A DNA stretch of 64,000 bases from JAJDNH01 sp964552395. Its GTDB lineage: Bacteria > Acidobacteriota > Thermoanaerobaculia > Thermoanaerobaculales > Sulfomarinibacteraceae. The DNA lies in the NCBI GenBank assembly GCA_964552395.1, contig CAZKGM010000006.1, positions 69,746 to 133,745 on the forward strand, given 5' to 3'. A program made the translations under genes and the position numbers. Positions 8,855-17,228 of this stretch are shown piece after piece. Position 1 is the first letter of the stretch. Each line of letters begins with the position of its first letter. The notes beneath the pieces were generated by a model, which saw only the letters and a program-made list of their open reading frames with translations, did not search any database and was not told the DNA's origin.

Positions 8855-9874
8855 CTACAGTCCCACGGCCAGCAGTAAGCTGCCAAGGGCCAGTCCCGCC
8901 ACGAGGCTGATCGCCTTCACCTTCACGAACTCCCTGCGGGACTCGGCCAGCAGCGGCAGGGCTCCGTGGCCATCCTGTACCACCGAGGATACGAGGAGCA
9001 CCGAGAACGGCACCCCCCCCTGGGCGAAGAGCGTCACGAAGACCAAGTGAGGACCCGACTCGGGCACGATCCCGATCAGGCCAGCGGCCAGCAGCGCCGC
9101 CCACGGGTGATCCCGAACTAGGCTCACCACAGGGAAGTGGCCAGCCTCCGCCAGCTTCAGGAGCACGAGAACGCCCAGCACCCAAAGGAAGATCCGCGGC
9201 AGGTGCTCGCGCGCGACGTGACGCCAGAGATGCTCCTCGAGGAAGTGTTCCGGAACCCAGAACGAGATCCAGAAGGCGATCGCAGCGAGTGTGATCAGGG
9301 TGAACCGGATCCAGCCCGACTCGATCGGCCCGAGGGTACCGGTGGCCACAGCGAGGATGAACAGCGCCAGGAACAGGCACAGCGTTGCTCGTGGGAACGA
9401 GCATCCCTCGAGAGCGGCGGGGCGAGAGAACAACCGCACCTGCTCCGTCTCGTGCACGGCCAGGCCCGATGGGCAGCAGGCCCCGGCGTAGGACCGACCA
9501 CCCATGACTCGATCGGTCAGCACGCCCACCACGACCCCGTAAACCAGGAGTATCGCGAACAGGAACACGGCCTTGCCGGGGAAGAGGGCGAGCATGACGA
9601 ACGCCTCGTCACCACTGGTTGCGATCATGTTGCTCACCAGCGCCCCGAATGGCAACGCACCATGAACGTACATGGCCACCGCGGCGAAGGAGCCCAGGCA
9701 GCCAGGAGCGCTACCCAGCAACCCCGAGCCCACGTAGGTGACGGGCCCGCCACGCCGCATGACACGCTGGAACGCCCCAGCGCTCGCCACGTTGACCACC
9801 TCGACAATGAGCATCATCACGAACACGAAGCCCGTGATCATCAGGGCATCGCCGAGGATCGCGACAGGGTTCAT
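8855..9874 (-). CDS. Putative polytopic metal exporter (ArsP_2-like)
   Basis: Integral membrane protein of 339 aa with about ten hydrophobic segments. Conserved-looking blocks include GSAPGCLGSFAAVAMYVHG, MIATSGDEAFVM and, near the C-terminus, GIVPESGPHLVFVTLFAQGG with VVQDGHGALPLLAESRREF. These resemble the family annotated as putative manganese or heavy-metal exporters (PF11449, ArsP_2 type). The metal is not readable from sequence. A central loop carries ACCPSG and ETEQV. It is the last gene of the minus-strand redox operon and its start overlaps the stop of the radical SAM gene by 4 nt, so the two are likely coupled. Confidence 0.65.
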   Translation of the reverse strand: MNPVAILGDALMITGFVFVMMLIVEVVNVASAGAFQRVMRRGGPVTYVGSGLLGSAPGCLGSFAAVAMYVHGALPFGALVSNMIATSGDEAFVMLALFPGKAVFLFAILLVYGVVVGVLTDRVMGGRSYAGACCPSGLAVHETEQVRLFSRPAALEGCSFPRATLCLFLALFILAVATGTLGPIESGWIRFTLITLAAIAFWISFWVPEHFLEEHLWRHVAREHLPRIFLWVLGVLVLLKLAEAGHFPVVSLVRDHPWAALLAAGLIGIVPESGPHLVFVTLFAQGGVPFSVLLVSSVVQDGHGALPLLAESRREFVKVKAISLVAGLALGSLLLAVGL

Positions 9875-10845
9875 CGGATGTCTTCCCGGACCGTGCTCGT
9901 GCCTTCCACAACCGTCTGCCAGAAAACTCGCCCGCCGCGAACAACACGATGGACCTCACCCCGACGCTCAAGCACGACAAGCGTCTTCGCGACCACATTC
10001 CGGTGAAGGCCGAGCCCGGCGACAACGTCGTCCGCCGTGCACGGCCGCCGAAGCAGGAGGGCAAGGATCTCCTCGCTTTCCGGGGTTCGTGACGGCGAGG
10101 CGTCATCGGCCGGCCCTCCGGTATCCGCAACGACCTCGGCGATGGGTGAGAACAGCCCTGCGAGCTCGGCGAGCCGCGCAGGCGGAACCGGGACGGCACG
10201 CTCGTCGAAGGTCGGCCGAACCGGCGTGTTGAGATCGACCCGGTCCGGCTGAATGCGGCGCGCGAGGCGGGCCATCCGAGCCACTCGATCAGGTGTGTCT
10301 GTGATCCCGCCCAGCAGCATCACTTCCAGCCGAATCTCACCTGCGTACCCGCGGCGAAAGTCGGCAAGACCCCGTACCACGTCCTCGAGCATGAGGCCGG
10401 GCGCCGGCTGGTTCACGAGCCGGAAGGTCTCTTCATCGCCCGCGTCGAGGCTGGGCAGCACGATATCCGCTCGGGAGGCGTCGCGGCGCACGTCGGGTCG
10501 GTGTAAGAGCGCCCCGTTGGTGAGCAGCGCCAAGGGCGTGTGCGTCATTCCCTTCACTCCCTCGATGATCTCACCCAGCTGCGAGCACAGGGCCGGTTCG
10601 CCCGAGCCCGCCAAGGTGATCACATCCGGCGCGGGCCTCGTGCGCAGCCACCTCTCGACATCGGCGAGGATCTCGTCCACCGGAAAGAAGACCGCCCGCT
10701 CGGTCGTCAGCGTCTGAGTCGGGCCGAGCTGACAGTAGATACAGTCGTAGGTGCAAACCTTCATCGGCACCACGTCGACACCCAGGCTCGCGCCCAGACG
10801 CCGGCTTCTGACCGGGCCGTAGACATGGCCACGCGAATGTGTCAC
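9871..10845 (-). CDS. Radical SAM protein with C-terminal winged helix
   Basis: Predicted radical SAM enzyme of 324 aa. The 4Fe-4S/SAM-binding motif C31-x3-C35-x2-C38 reads CTYDCIYC, followed by LAGSGEPAL (the GGE-like strand), ALLTNGALL and the PSLDAGDEETF block. After about residue 245 comes a helical winged-helix segment (EEILALLLRRPCTADDVVAGL then VVAKTLVVLERRGEV), so it may bind nucleic acid or act as a regulator. It resembles the family often described as YfkB/molybdenum-cofactor-like radical SAM proteins of unknown reaction. GTG start at 10845. The downstream membrane gene overlaps it by 4 nt. Confidence 0.82.
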   Translation of the reverse strand: MTHSRGHVYGPVRSRRLGASLGVDVVPMKVCTYDCIYCQLGPTQTLTTERAVFFPVDEILADVERWLRTRPAPDVITLAGSGEPALCSQLGEIIEGVKGMTHTPLALLTNGALLHRPDVRRDASRADIVLPSLDAGDEETFRLVNQPAPGLMLEDVVRGLADFRRGYAGEIRLEVMLLGGITDTPDRVARMARLARRIQPDRVDLNTPVRPTFDERAVPVPPARLAELAGLFSPIAEVVADTGGPADDASPSRTPESEEILALLLRRPCTADDVVAGLGLHRNVVAKTLVVLERRGEVHRVVRGGRVFWQTVVEGTSTVREDIR

Positions 10846-11069
10846 CGCGGAGGATCTCCCGTTTTGAGAGCTTGCGTCACTCTCTGTCTTCGGACGTTCA
10901 CTCCCGCGACGGCAGGGTCGCGGCCCCTCGGCCCCGTTCTGTTGAATCCCGGCGCCGCTTCCTCCTGGCTACCCAGGTGTGCCGTCCCAGTCGTGGCCCT
11001 CGTGCAGGCGTCAGCGGCTATCCCACCGTGGGCGCCGCCGGCCGGCCAGTCATGGCTCCGGCACTGCAC

Positions 11070-11534
11070 CTACGGTCCCTCACCCTGAACCAAGTGAGGC
11101 CTGACGGCGAGCATCGCCCGTAGCATCCACAGCTGCTTCTGCTGCTCGTCACGAATTCCCTCCAACAGGTTGACGGTCCGGCCGTCCCCCGCCTCGGCCG
11201 CCACCTCATTGAAGCGCGCAACCAGTGCTGTCAGGTCGGCAACGGTTCGACGGATCATCTCGTCGGCCGCGGGAATCTCCTCGTCCTCTTCGAAACTGGC
11301 CTCCTGGAGCACCGCGCGGAGTGTGGTCAGAGGAGTTCCGCCAAGGATGACCACCGCTTCAGCCACCTCGTCGATGGTCTCGGCCCAGCTCTCATAGAGC
11401 TCCTCGAGCTTGGCGTGCAGGGCGAGGAACTGACGGCCCCTGACGTTCCAGTGGTACTGACGCAGCTTCTGATAGAAGACGGTGGAATCGGCCTGGATCT
11501 TCCTGAGCTCCTGCACCAGCATCTCGATGCTCAT
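11070..11534 (-). CDS. dps: Dps-type ferritin
   Basis: Iron-storage and DNA-protecting dodecameric ferritin that oxidises Fe(II) with peroxide. The inter-subunit ferroxidase residues are visible: H28 in QYHWNVRG, H40, then D55 and E59 in ETIDEVAEA, with the spacing of E. coli Dps. Length 154 aa is normal. ATG 11534 was chosen over the longer frame because GGAGGAGGTGAAGCG lies immediately upstream. There is no Lys-rich N-terminal tail, so DNA binding is uncertain. Its neighbours are a universal stress protein and a radical SAM/metal-exporter pair. Confidence 0.92.
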   Translation of the reverse strand: MSIEMLVQELRKIQADSTVFYQKLRQYHWNVRGRQFLALHAKLEELYESWAETIDEVAEAVVILGGTPLTTLRAVLQEASFEEDEEIPAADEMIRRTVADLTALVARFNEVAAEAGDGRTVNLLEGIRDEQQKQLWMLRAMLAVRPHLVQGEGP

Positions 11535-11656
11535 CGCTTCACCTCCTCCTTGCCGTCCGGCCCGATGTGGCCGGCGTTGATGTTCCGGGCAACCGGTCCC
11601 GCCCGGCTGGCGAGACCTCCTCGACGACCGAACGCCGCATGATCCGACCCCTACGA

Positions 11657-12088
11657 TCAGCGAACGACCAGGACCGAGCACGACGCCCGGTGCGTCAGGC
11701 CGCTCGAGACGCTACCCAGGTACAGCTCCTGCTCGGGCGAGCGCCCCCGCGTCCCGGCCACGATCAGGTCAACGCCCAGGTTCATGGCGAACACGACCAG
11801 CTCCTTGGCCGGGTTCCCGACCAGAATCACCTCGTGGATCGAGCTCTTCGCCCCCGCCAAGGCGGTCAATGTTCTCTCGAGGATGGGTCTTGCCACCTCG
11901 ACTACGCGCTTGTCGGAGGCTTCGGTAGGCAGCTGGACCACCCCTTCGTAGCACTCTGGATCGGAAGGAAGCGGGAACACGTACGTGACGAAGATCTCGT
12001 CCTCTGCCCTGGGACACAGGTGCTGCACGAAGAAGCCTGCAGCTTTGAGGCTCGCATGGGAGCCATCAGTGGCTACGATGTACCTCAT
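11657..12088 (-). CDS. Universal stress protein (ATP-binding type)
   Basis: Single-domain UspA-fold protein of 143 aa. It begins MRYIVATDGSHAS and ends with the ATP-binding signature G-T-R-G-R-x(8)-G-S-V-S (about 113-128), then CSVLVV. This is the G-2x-G-9x-G(S/T) pattern of nucleotide-binding Usp proteins. The second Usp-like gene in the operon (13033-13608) differs strongly, so they are not recent duplicates. It lies 122 bp upstream of dps on the same strand. Confidence 0.9.
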   Translation of the reverse strand: MRYIVATDGSHASLKAAGFFVQHLCPRAEDEIFVTYVFPLPSDPECYEGVVQLPTEASDKRVVEVARPILERTLTALAGAKSSIHEVILVGNPAKELVVFAMNLGVDLIVAGTRGRSPEQELYLGSVSSGLTHRASCSVLVVR

Positions 12089-12221
12089 CGCCTGAGCCTC
12101 CCTTCTGACAGCCGGCTCCTACGGATACGGGGCCGTGCTCACCGGCTCCGTCGATCACGATCGTCTCGCCCGGTCTTCTCATCATGGGCAACCTCCTGAC
12201 ATCCCCCACACTCCACTCCGT

Positions 12222-13025
12222 TCATGGCACCTCGATGACGGCGCCACAACCGCCCGCGAGGAAGTCCTCGCCCCAGGCCGCGCGGAACATCGCAACCGCC
12301 TCGTCGCCGGTGCAGTGGCTGGGCGCGACCCTGCGCACGCCGAGCATTCGCAGGTGGTCGATCGTCCTCCGGTGCGCGGCGGGGCTGTGATGGAGCAGAT
12401 GGAAGCCCCCCATCAGCAAGTAGATCTCTTGGCCCAGGTGCACCCGTGCCGCCTTCGCCATTTCGACGACGCCGGGATGGGCGCAGCCGGTCATGACGAC
12501 CAGACCGGAGCGCGTCTCGATGATCAGCGCCTGCTCCCGGATGTCCTCTCCCATTTCGCCGGTAGAGTGCACGTTGGCGAACAGTCGTCGCGCGCCGCCG
12601 ACCCTCTCGATGTGTGCCCCGCGCTGTTCTGCTGCACTACAGAACGCTCTTGGGAAAGAACGAGGAACGTAGACCATGACATCCGGCTGCCGTGCCAGAA
12701 GATCATCGAGACCGTCGGTGTGATCACCGTGGATGTGCGACAGCACGACCGCGTCGATCGACCTCGGATCGATGTCGAGCCGCTGCAGGTTGGCCAGCAA
12801 CGTCCGGCCGTCGCCACCCGTATCGAACAGCACCGTGTGGCGACCCGTCTCGACCACGGCAGCGAAGCCCCAGGCGGTGGCGAGCCCGGGTAAGTGTGGC
12901 AGGTTGTTGTAGACCACGGTGATCCGCAACGGCGGCCGCGCATCTCGTGGTTCAGCGCTCATCGTCACCTCCGTCAACGGGGCAATCGCCACCAGGCCCA
13001 GAGCCAGCCAGAGTGCACGCTTCAC
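12222..13025 (-). CDS. Exported metallo-beta-lactamase-fold protein
   Basis: 267 aa with an N-terminal signal peptide (MKRALWLALGLVAIAPL), so probably periplasmic. The metal-binding motif SHIHGDHTDG is at about 98-107, followed by TGCAHPGVV and GGFHLL. These are the spacing and motifs of the MBL subfamily annotated as 7,8-dihydropterin-6-methyl-4-(beta-D-ribofuranosyl)aminobenzene-phosphate synthase-like. Members are mostly of unknown reaction, and an exported copy is unlikely to make a methanopterin precursor. It starts 7 bp after the preceding Usp-like gene ends, so it is in the same operon. Confidence 0.82.
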   Translation of the reverse strand: MKRALWLALGLVAIAPLTEVTMSAEPRDARPPLRITVVYNNLPHLPGLATAWGFAAVVETGRHTVLFDTGGDGRTLLANLQRLDIDPRSIDAVVLSHIHGDHTDGLDDLLARQPDVMVYVPRSFPRAFCSAAEQRGAHIERVGGARRLFANVHSTGEMGEDIREQALIIETRSGLVVMTGCAHPGVVEMAKAARVHLGQEIYLLMGGFHLLHHSPAAHRRTIDHLRMLGVRRVAPSHCTGDEAVAMFRAAWGEDFLAGGCGAVIEVP

Positions 13026-13032
13026 GGCTGGA

Positions 13033-13608
13033 TCAGCCCGCCGTTGTCGGGCTGTCCTGCGGCGCCATCACCACGACGCCGCTCAGCGGATGCCACGGCT
13101 GCTCGGACAGGCCGAGCTCCTCGAGCCACAGCTCCGCCGCTGAGTTGAGGAACAGCTGGTCGGGGCGCTCGGGACCAACCAAGACGGTCGGACAAGGCAT
13201 CGCCTCGGCGAGCTCCTCGATCGTCTTGCTGCCGAACCGGCAACGGTGGCCTTCATACGCGAGAACGAGGATATCGTAGTCGCGTTTCATGATCAGGCAC
13301 CGCCTGAGCTCGGGCTCTTCGTCACCCTCGCAGAGCCGAAAGCCGACGTTGACGTAGTCACCGAGGAGCTGGTCGTAGTAGAGCCGGGTCTCCCGCTCGA
13401 GAGCGACCATCTTCTCCGCCGAGAGCTCGGCCCGCTCGCCCCTGCGACCACGCGACGAGTGTGGCTGACAGGGCGGCGAAGGAAAGAAGAAGACATTGAG
13501 GCGTACCTCGTGCGACACGGCCAGGTCGAGCGCGAACTCGAACGCCCAGTCCCCCGCGGGTGTCATGCGTGCACAGTACCCGATACCCCGTATCGACTGT
13601 CTTGTCAT
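13033..13608 (-). CDS. Divergent universal stress-like protein
   Basis: 191 aa. It begins GIGYCARMTPAGDWAFEFALDLA and has VRLNVFFFP, YDILVLAYEGHRCRFG and PCPTVLVGPE, the alternating beta-alpha pattern of the UspA fold. The ATP-binding glycine signature is replaced by YEGHRCRFGSKTIEELA, so nucleotide binding is doubtful. The C-terminal 40 residues are an extra tail. It is followed after 7 bp by the exported MBL-fold gene and preceded by the kinase-reductase fusion gene 31 bp upstream. Confidence 0.7.
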   Translation of the reverse strand: MTRQSIRGIGYCARMTPAGDWAFEFALDLAVSHEVRLNVFFFPSPPCQPHSSRGRRGERAELSAEKMVALERETRLYYDQLLGDYVNVGFRLCEGDEEPELRRCLIMKRDYDILVLAYEGHRCRFGSKTIEELAEAMPCPTVLVGPERPDQLFLNSAAELWLEELGLSEQPWHPLSGVVVMAPQDSPTTAG

Positions 13609-13639
13609 GCGCTCCTCCTTCCATATGGAACGTCCCCCC

Positions 13640-16207
13640 TCACGTCAGTCGCTCGACCGCAAACGGCCAGGCTTCCAGCCCGCCGTCGAGCACGAGCGCG
13701 TTGTCGAAGCCATGCGCTTTGAGGATCAGGGCTGCTTCGTAGGAGCGCAAGCCCAGGCTGCACACGATCACGATCGGGATGTCGTGGGGCAGCTCCCGCA
13801 GGTGGCTGCGCATGGTGGCCAGGGGAATGTGGCGGCTGCCACGGAGTCGGCTGGTCCCATACTCCGAGGGGAGCCTCACATCGAGCAGAAACAGCTCCTC
13901 TCTCAGCATCAGGCGTCGGTTCAGCTCACCCGCAGAGATTCCAGAGAAGGCGCCCGCGAGCTTGTTGCTCACCACGTTGGCGGCAACGATCACGTTGTCC
14001 ATGGCCATACTGTAGGGCGGCGCATACGCGAGGTTGAGGTGGGCCAGATCGTCAACCGTCATCCTCGCCATGAGCGCGGTGGCAACGATGTCAATGCGCT
14101 TCGCCACCTCACCCGGGCCCACGGCCTGAGCGCCGAGTATCCGACGACTGTCCCGGTCCACAACGAGCTTGAGAACCAGCGACTTGGCCGTCGGGATGAA
14201 GTGTGCACGGTCCGGTCCGGGAACGATGGCGCATACCGGCTCGAGGCTCGCTTCCCGGGCCTGAGCCTCGGTCAGGCCCGTCCGGGCCACTCCCCAGTCG
14301 AAGATCTTCACGATGAGAGTTCCTACCAGGCCGGGGTAGCTCTCGTCGCCACCGCAGACGTTGATGGCCGCGATCCGTCCCTGGATCGAAGCTGCAGCGG
14401 CCCCGGGCGACCACGCCGGTCTGCCCGTCACTAGGTGGAGCTGCTCGGCACAATCCCCGACGGCGAAGATTGCTGGGTCGGAGGTGCGCAGAGTGGCATC
14501 AACCGCAATCGCACCGGTGGCACCCAGTCCTATCCCGGCCTGCTCGGCGACTGTCACCTCCGGTCGGAGGCCGGCTGTGAGGAGCACGAAATCGCAGGGA
14601 AGCGTTGTGCCGTCCTCAAGGCGAACTGCCCTGACCCGCTCCTCCCCTTCGAAGCCGGTCACCGTCCGGCCCGTCAGCACCTTGATGCCGTGCCGTTCGA
14701 GCTCCGCTCGGACGAGAGCACCGATCTCTTCGTCGACAATGGGCAGGATTGTCGTGCCGGCCTCGACCAGCGTCAGCCGAGCTCCCCGAAGAACCACGGC
14801 CTCGGTGATCTGGCAGCCGAGAAGGCCCGCCCCCACGATAATCACCTCTTTGACCCGACCCGAGGCGAGCTCGCTTCGGATCGCCTCCGCGTCCTCCACT
14901 CCGTGGAGGGTGTACACGCCATCGAGGCGTGCACCCTCGATCTCGGGGATGACCGCGCTGGTTCCGGTGGCGAGAATCAAGGTGTCGTATGGGAGCTCAC
15001 GTTCCTTGCCCCCGAGAAGGCTGCGGACCGAGACGGTTTTCCTTGCCCGGTCGATGCTCACCGCCTCTGTCAGGTCCAGCGCGCGTACGTTCTTGTGCTC
15101 GTATAGAGAGGCGGGATCGCGCAGCAGACCCAGGGGGGTCTCGAGGAGCATCCGCTGCTCCGGCACTGCGCCTGAAACGTAGTACGGAAGCCCGCAGCCG
15201 GAATAGGCGAGAAAGCGGCCGCGCTCGACAATGGTGACGTCGGCCCGTGAGTCGCAGCGCATGATCTTGGCGGCCGCCTTCGAACCGGCCGTTACGCCAC
15301 CGATGACAACCACTCGACGGGAGGGCTCCCCGCCATCATCTTGGGGCGAGAACCCAGCCAGATTGCGGAAGGGAGTCTCGGCGTCCGTCGCGCAGCCGGG
15401 GCAGTGTGGGAAGCAGATGACGGCTCGCACACCGCCCGTGTCGGCCGGCTCGAGCTTGATCTCGCCACCAAGACGGCGCACCGCGCGGGAGGCGAATGCG
15501 AGCCCCAAGCCGGTTCCCTCGGGGCTCATCGCCTTGGCCTGGGGCGCCCGGTAGAACTCCCCGAAGAGCTGCGCGTACCCCTCCGGCGGGATGCCGATCC
15601 CAGTGTCGATGATCTCGGTACAGACCCGAGTTCCACCTCCTTCGCCGTCGGGCACCGGTTCGGAGTAGAGACGCGCAGAGACCCGCCCCCCGTCAACGCT
15701 GTATTTGACCGCGTTGTCGAGGACCACCGCCAGCGCCTCACTCACCATCGTGCGCTCCGCGTGGATCCACGCGTGCTCGGTTTCAGACAGGTCGATGCGG
15801 CTCTCGACCTGAACATTACGTTGCCGAGCTGCGTCGGCGTGAGAGTCCACGACCACCCTGAACGTGGCCAGCAGGTTCACCCGTCCCAGAGCATCGTCGG
15901 CCAGCTGCTCGATGCTGCGCAACTTCAGAAGGTCCTGAACCAATCGGACGCCATGCGTGCAGCGACCCCACGCCTTTTCCAGGAGCCAACGTTGACGGGG
16001 TTGAAGAGGACCAGCGAAGCCGCCGATGACTGTGCTGAGCACCGTCTGCACCGCGGACAGCGGCGACTTCAGCTGGTGGGCGACGACCGCGGCGAGGTGC
16101 ACGAGAGCCTCATGCTCCGCTTCAGCCACATCCACACCCCTCGGCGTTGCATGACCGCCGAGCCGATCTGCCTGTGCGGGACCCCTTGGTTGATTCTCCT
16201 CGTTCAC
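13640..16207 (-). CDS. Histidine kinase - persulfide/CoA-disulfide reductase - rhodanese fusion
   Basis: One uninterrupted frame of 855 aa. Residues about 30-260 form a soluble histidine kinase core, with phospho-acceptor H44 in VVAHQLKSPL, N-box LDNAVKYS, DTGIGIP and GTGLGLA. A Cys-rich linker follows, C265-x3-C269-x2-C272 (CFPHCPGC). From about 298 it is a pyridine-nucleotide-disulfide reductase of the CoADR/Nox type, with VVVIGG, redox C338 in YSGCGLPYY, a second GAGLLG dinucleotide site and FAVGDCAE. A C-terminal rhodanese domain has C816 in VCSLGLRS. The second half matches CoADR-rhodanese persulfide reductases. There is no transmembrane helix. The frame stays open to 16405, but GTG 16207 has AGGGGT upstream and avoids overlapping the NifX-like gene. 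No response regulator is adjacent. Confidence 0.88.
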   Translation of the reverse strand: MNEENQPRGPAQADRLGGHATPRGVDVAEAEHEALVHLAAVVAHQLKSPLSAVQTVLSTVIGGFAGPLQPRQRWLLEKAWGRCTHGVRLVQDLLKLRSIEQLADDALGRVNLLATFRVVVDSHADAARQRNVQVESRIDLSETEHAWIHAERTMVSEALAVVLDNAVKYSVDGGRVSARLYSEPVPDGEGGGTRVCTEIIDTGIGIPPEGYAQLFGEFYRAPQAKAMSPEGTGLGLAFASRAVRRLGGEIKLEPADTGGVRAVICFPHCPGCATDAETPFRNLAGFSPQDDGGEPSRRVVVIGGVTAGSKAAAKIMRCDSRADVTIVERGRFLAYSGCGLPYYVSGAVPEQRMLLETPLGLLRDPASLYEHKNVRALDLTEAVSIDRARKTVSVRSLLGGKERELPYDTLILATGTSAVIPEIEGARLDGVYTLHGVEDAEAIRSELASGRVKEVIIVGAGLLGCQITEAVVLRGARLTLVEAGTTILPIVDEEIGALVRAELERHGIKVLTGRTVTGFEGEERVRAVRLEDGTTLPCDFVLLTAGLRPEVTVAEQAGIGLGATGAIAVDATLRTSDPAIFAVGDCAEQLHLVTGRPAWSPGAAAASIQGRIAAINVCGGDESYPGLVGTLIVKIFDWGVARTGLTEAQAREASLEPVCAIVPGPDRAHFIPTAKSLVLKLVVDRDSRRILGAQAVGPGEVAKRIDIVATALMARMTVDDLAHLNLAYAPPYSMAMDNVIVAANVVSNKLAGAFSGISAGELNRRLMLREELFLLDVRLPSEYGTSRLRGSRHIPLATMRSHLRELPHDIPIVIVCSLGLRSYEAALILKAHGFDNALVLDGGLEAWPFAVERLT

Positions 16208-16328
16208 CCCAGACCCCTGACATCGTGCCCTCGGCGCGACTGCTGGCTCGGCAGAATCACGCGCCGCATTCCCAGGCCCTGCACGCTCCAGCCGGCGATA
16301 CCGACGACTCGGCTTCTGCCACGAGCCT

Positions 16329-16751
16329 TCAACGACGACCTCTCCTCGATCGCGACCCGCCACCAGGCGGCTGCCCGCCTTCCTCCCTAATCCTCCACGC
16401 ACCATCCGCGTGGCAGCCCGGCATAATCAGTTCCTCCTTCGGAAGCTGACCCAGCACATAGGCGCTCAGCACATCCGCGACTTGGCCGGCGAGAAACGGG
16501 ATCATCCGGAGGCCCAGAGTCGCGGCACGTGCCGCCAGCGCCTGGGATACGGCGCCGCACAGCAAGGTATCGACTCCCTGGTTGCGGATGAAGGCGAGCT
16601 TTGCTTCCCCGCTTCCGCCTGGCAACGTCACCTCCTCCTGTTCGGTCGGCTGCCCTCGCCGGATCGTCAGCAGTAGTGCTCGCTGCGACACGTCGAACAA
16701 CGGCGAGATCCGCCTGCCCCATACAGTCACCGCAACCCGTTCCTCTGCCAC
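16329..16751 (-). CDS. NifX/NifB-type cofactor-binding protein
   Basis: Small protein of 140 aa with the dinitrogenase iron-molybdenum cofactor biosynthesis fold (PF02579 type). It reads VAVTVWGRRISPLFDVS at the N-terminus, then NQGVDTLLCGAVSQ and FLAGQVADVLSAYVLG, and the typical tail FMPGC-like (IMPGCHADG) followed by Gly/Arg-rich residues. Stand-alone members of this family are common beside redox genes without nitrogenase and may bind metal clusters. GTG 16751 gives the family-like N-terminus but lies only about 2 nt inside the predicted sigma-54 start point. GTG 16730 with GAGGAA upstream is an alternative, and an in-frame ATG at 16811 lies upstream of the promoter. First gene of the minus-strand operon. 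Confidence 0.75.
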   Translation of the reverse strand: MAEERVAVTVWGRRISPLFDVSQRALLLTIRRGQPTEQEEVTLPGGSGEAKLAFIRNQGVDTLLCGAVSQALAARAATLGLRMIPFLAGQVADVLSAYVLGQLPKEELIMPGCHADGAWRIREEGGQPPGGGSRSRRGRR

Positions 16752-16763
16752 GCCCCTGAGCTG

Positions 16764-16779
16764 AGCAACCTTGGTGCCA
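16764..16779 (-). promoter_or_regulatory. sigma-54 promoter (minus strand)
   Basis: On the minus strand this reads TGGCACCAAGGTTGCT. The -24 GG and -12 GC are separated by exactly 10 bases, and TGGCAC and TTGCT match the sigma-54 consensus (TGGCACG-N4-TTGCW). The expected start point is about 16753, just before the NifX-like gene. Confidence 0.72.
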
Positions 16780-16864
16780 ATCTGCTCGGTAGCTGCAGCC
16801 GTACCGAACATCCAGCGCGGACAGTCAGTTCGCCGGGTCCGTGAAGATTGGCGGCGGTACAACC

Positions 16865-16880
16865 GTCGCGAATCAGCGAC
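16865..16880. promoter_or_regulatory. Putative enhancer (UAS) copy 1, GTCGC-N6-GCGAC
   Basis: Perfect inverted repeat GTCGC-GAATCA-GCGAC, extendable by one C/G pair. Its centre is about 120 bp upstream of the predicted minus-strand sigma-54 start point, the usual distance for an enhancer-binding activator site. Confidence 0.6.
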
Positions 16881-17124
16881 GCTACGACAATGCAGTGTTG
16901 CATGATCGCGCCACTCGAACCGCCGTCCCGAGCACTCATGCCGACGACCCAGGCCGTACGTTGTCGCGAGCGCGCCAAGAGTTGAGATTCCTCCAGCTTA
17001 CGCGACCGCCGAGGAGCAACGTTGACGGGCTGGCGATCCGCGGCCGGAGGAGCGCCCAAAGGTCCCGGAGATTGGATGGCCGCACCCCCGCCGCGGCCCA
17101 AGTCAGGGGATTTCTCCGGGCAGC

Positions 17125-17140
17125 GTCGCGCGTGAGCGAC
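17125..17140. promoter_or_regulatory. Putative enhancer (UAS) copy 2, GTCGC-N6-GCGAC
   Basis: Perfect inverted repeat GTCGC-GCGTGA-GCGAC. It has the same arms and spacer length as the copy at 16865, and its centre is about 122 bp upstream of the predicted plus-strand sigma-54 start point at about 17255. Confidence 0.6.
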
Positions 17141-17228
17141 AGTAGGCGGCAGCTACCCGACGAGTGTCTCCCGGCCATCAGCTTGTGCGACCGGCAGATC
17201 CGAGCTCTGCAGCGCGCCTTCCGCGCGC

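Larger units (their letters stand above)
16780..17228 (+). other. Divergent regulatory region without a gene
   Basis: About 450 bp between the two divergent sigma-54 promoters. Reading frames here look like non-coding GC-rich sequence and none has a convincing product. It holds the two GTCGC-N6-GCGAC inverted repeats (16865, 17125) and a smaller inverted repeat ATGCA-N4-TGCAT at 16890-16903. Confidence 0.6.

Noticed and set aside
16208..16405. 66-codon N-terminal extension of the kinase-reductase fusion
   Set aside because: It would overlap the NifX-like gene, is Arg/Gly-rich with no fold, and GTG 16207 has a usable ribosome binding site.
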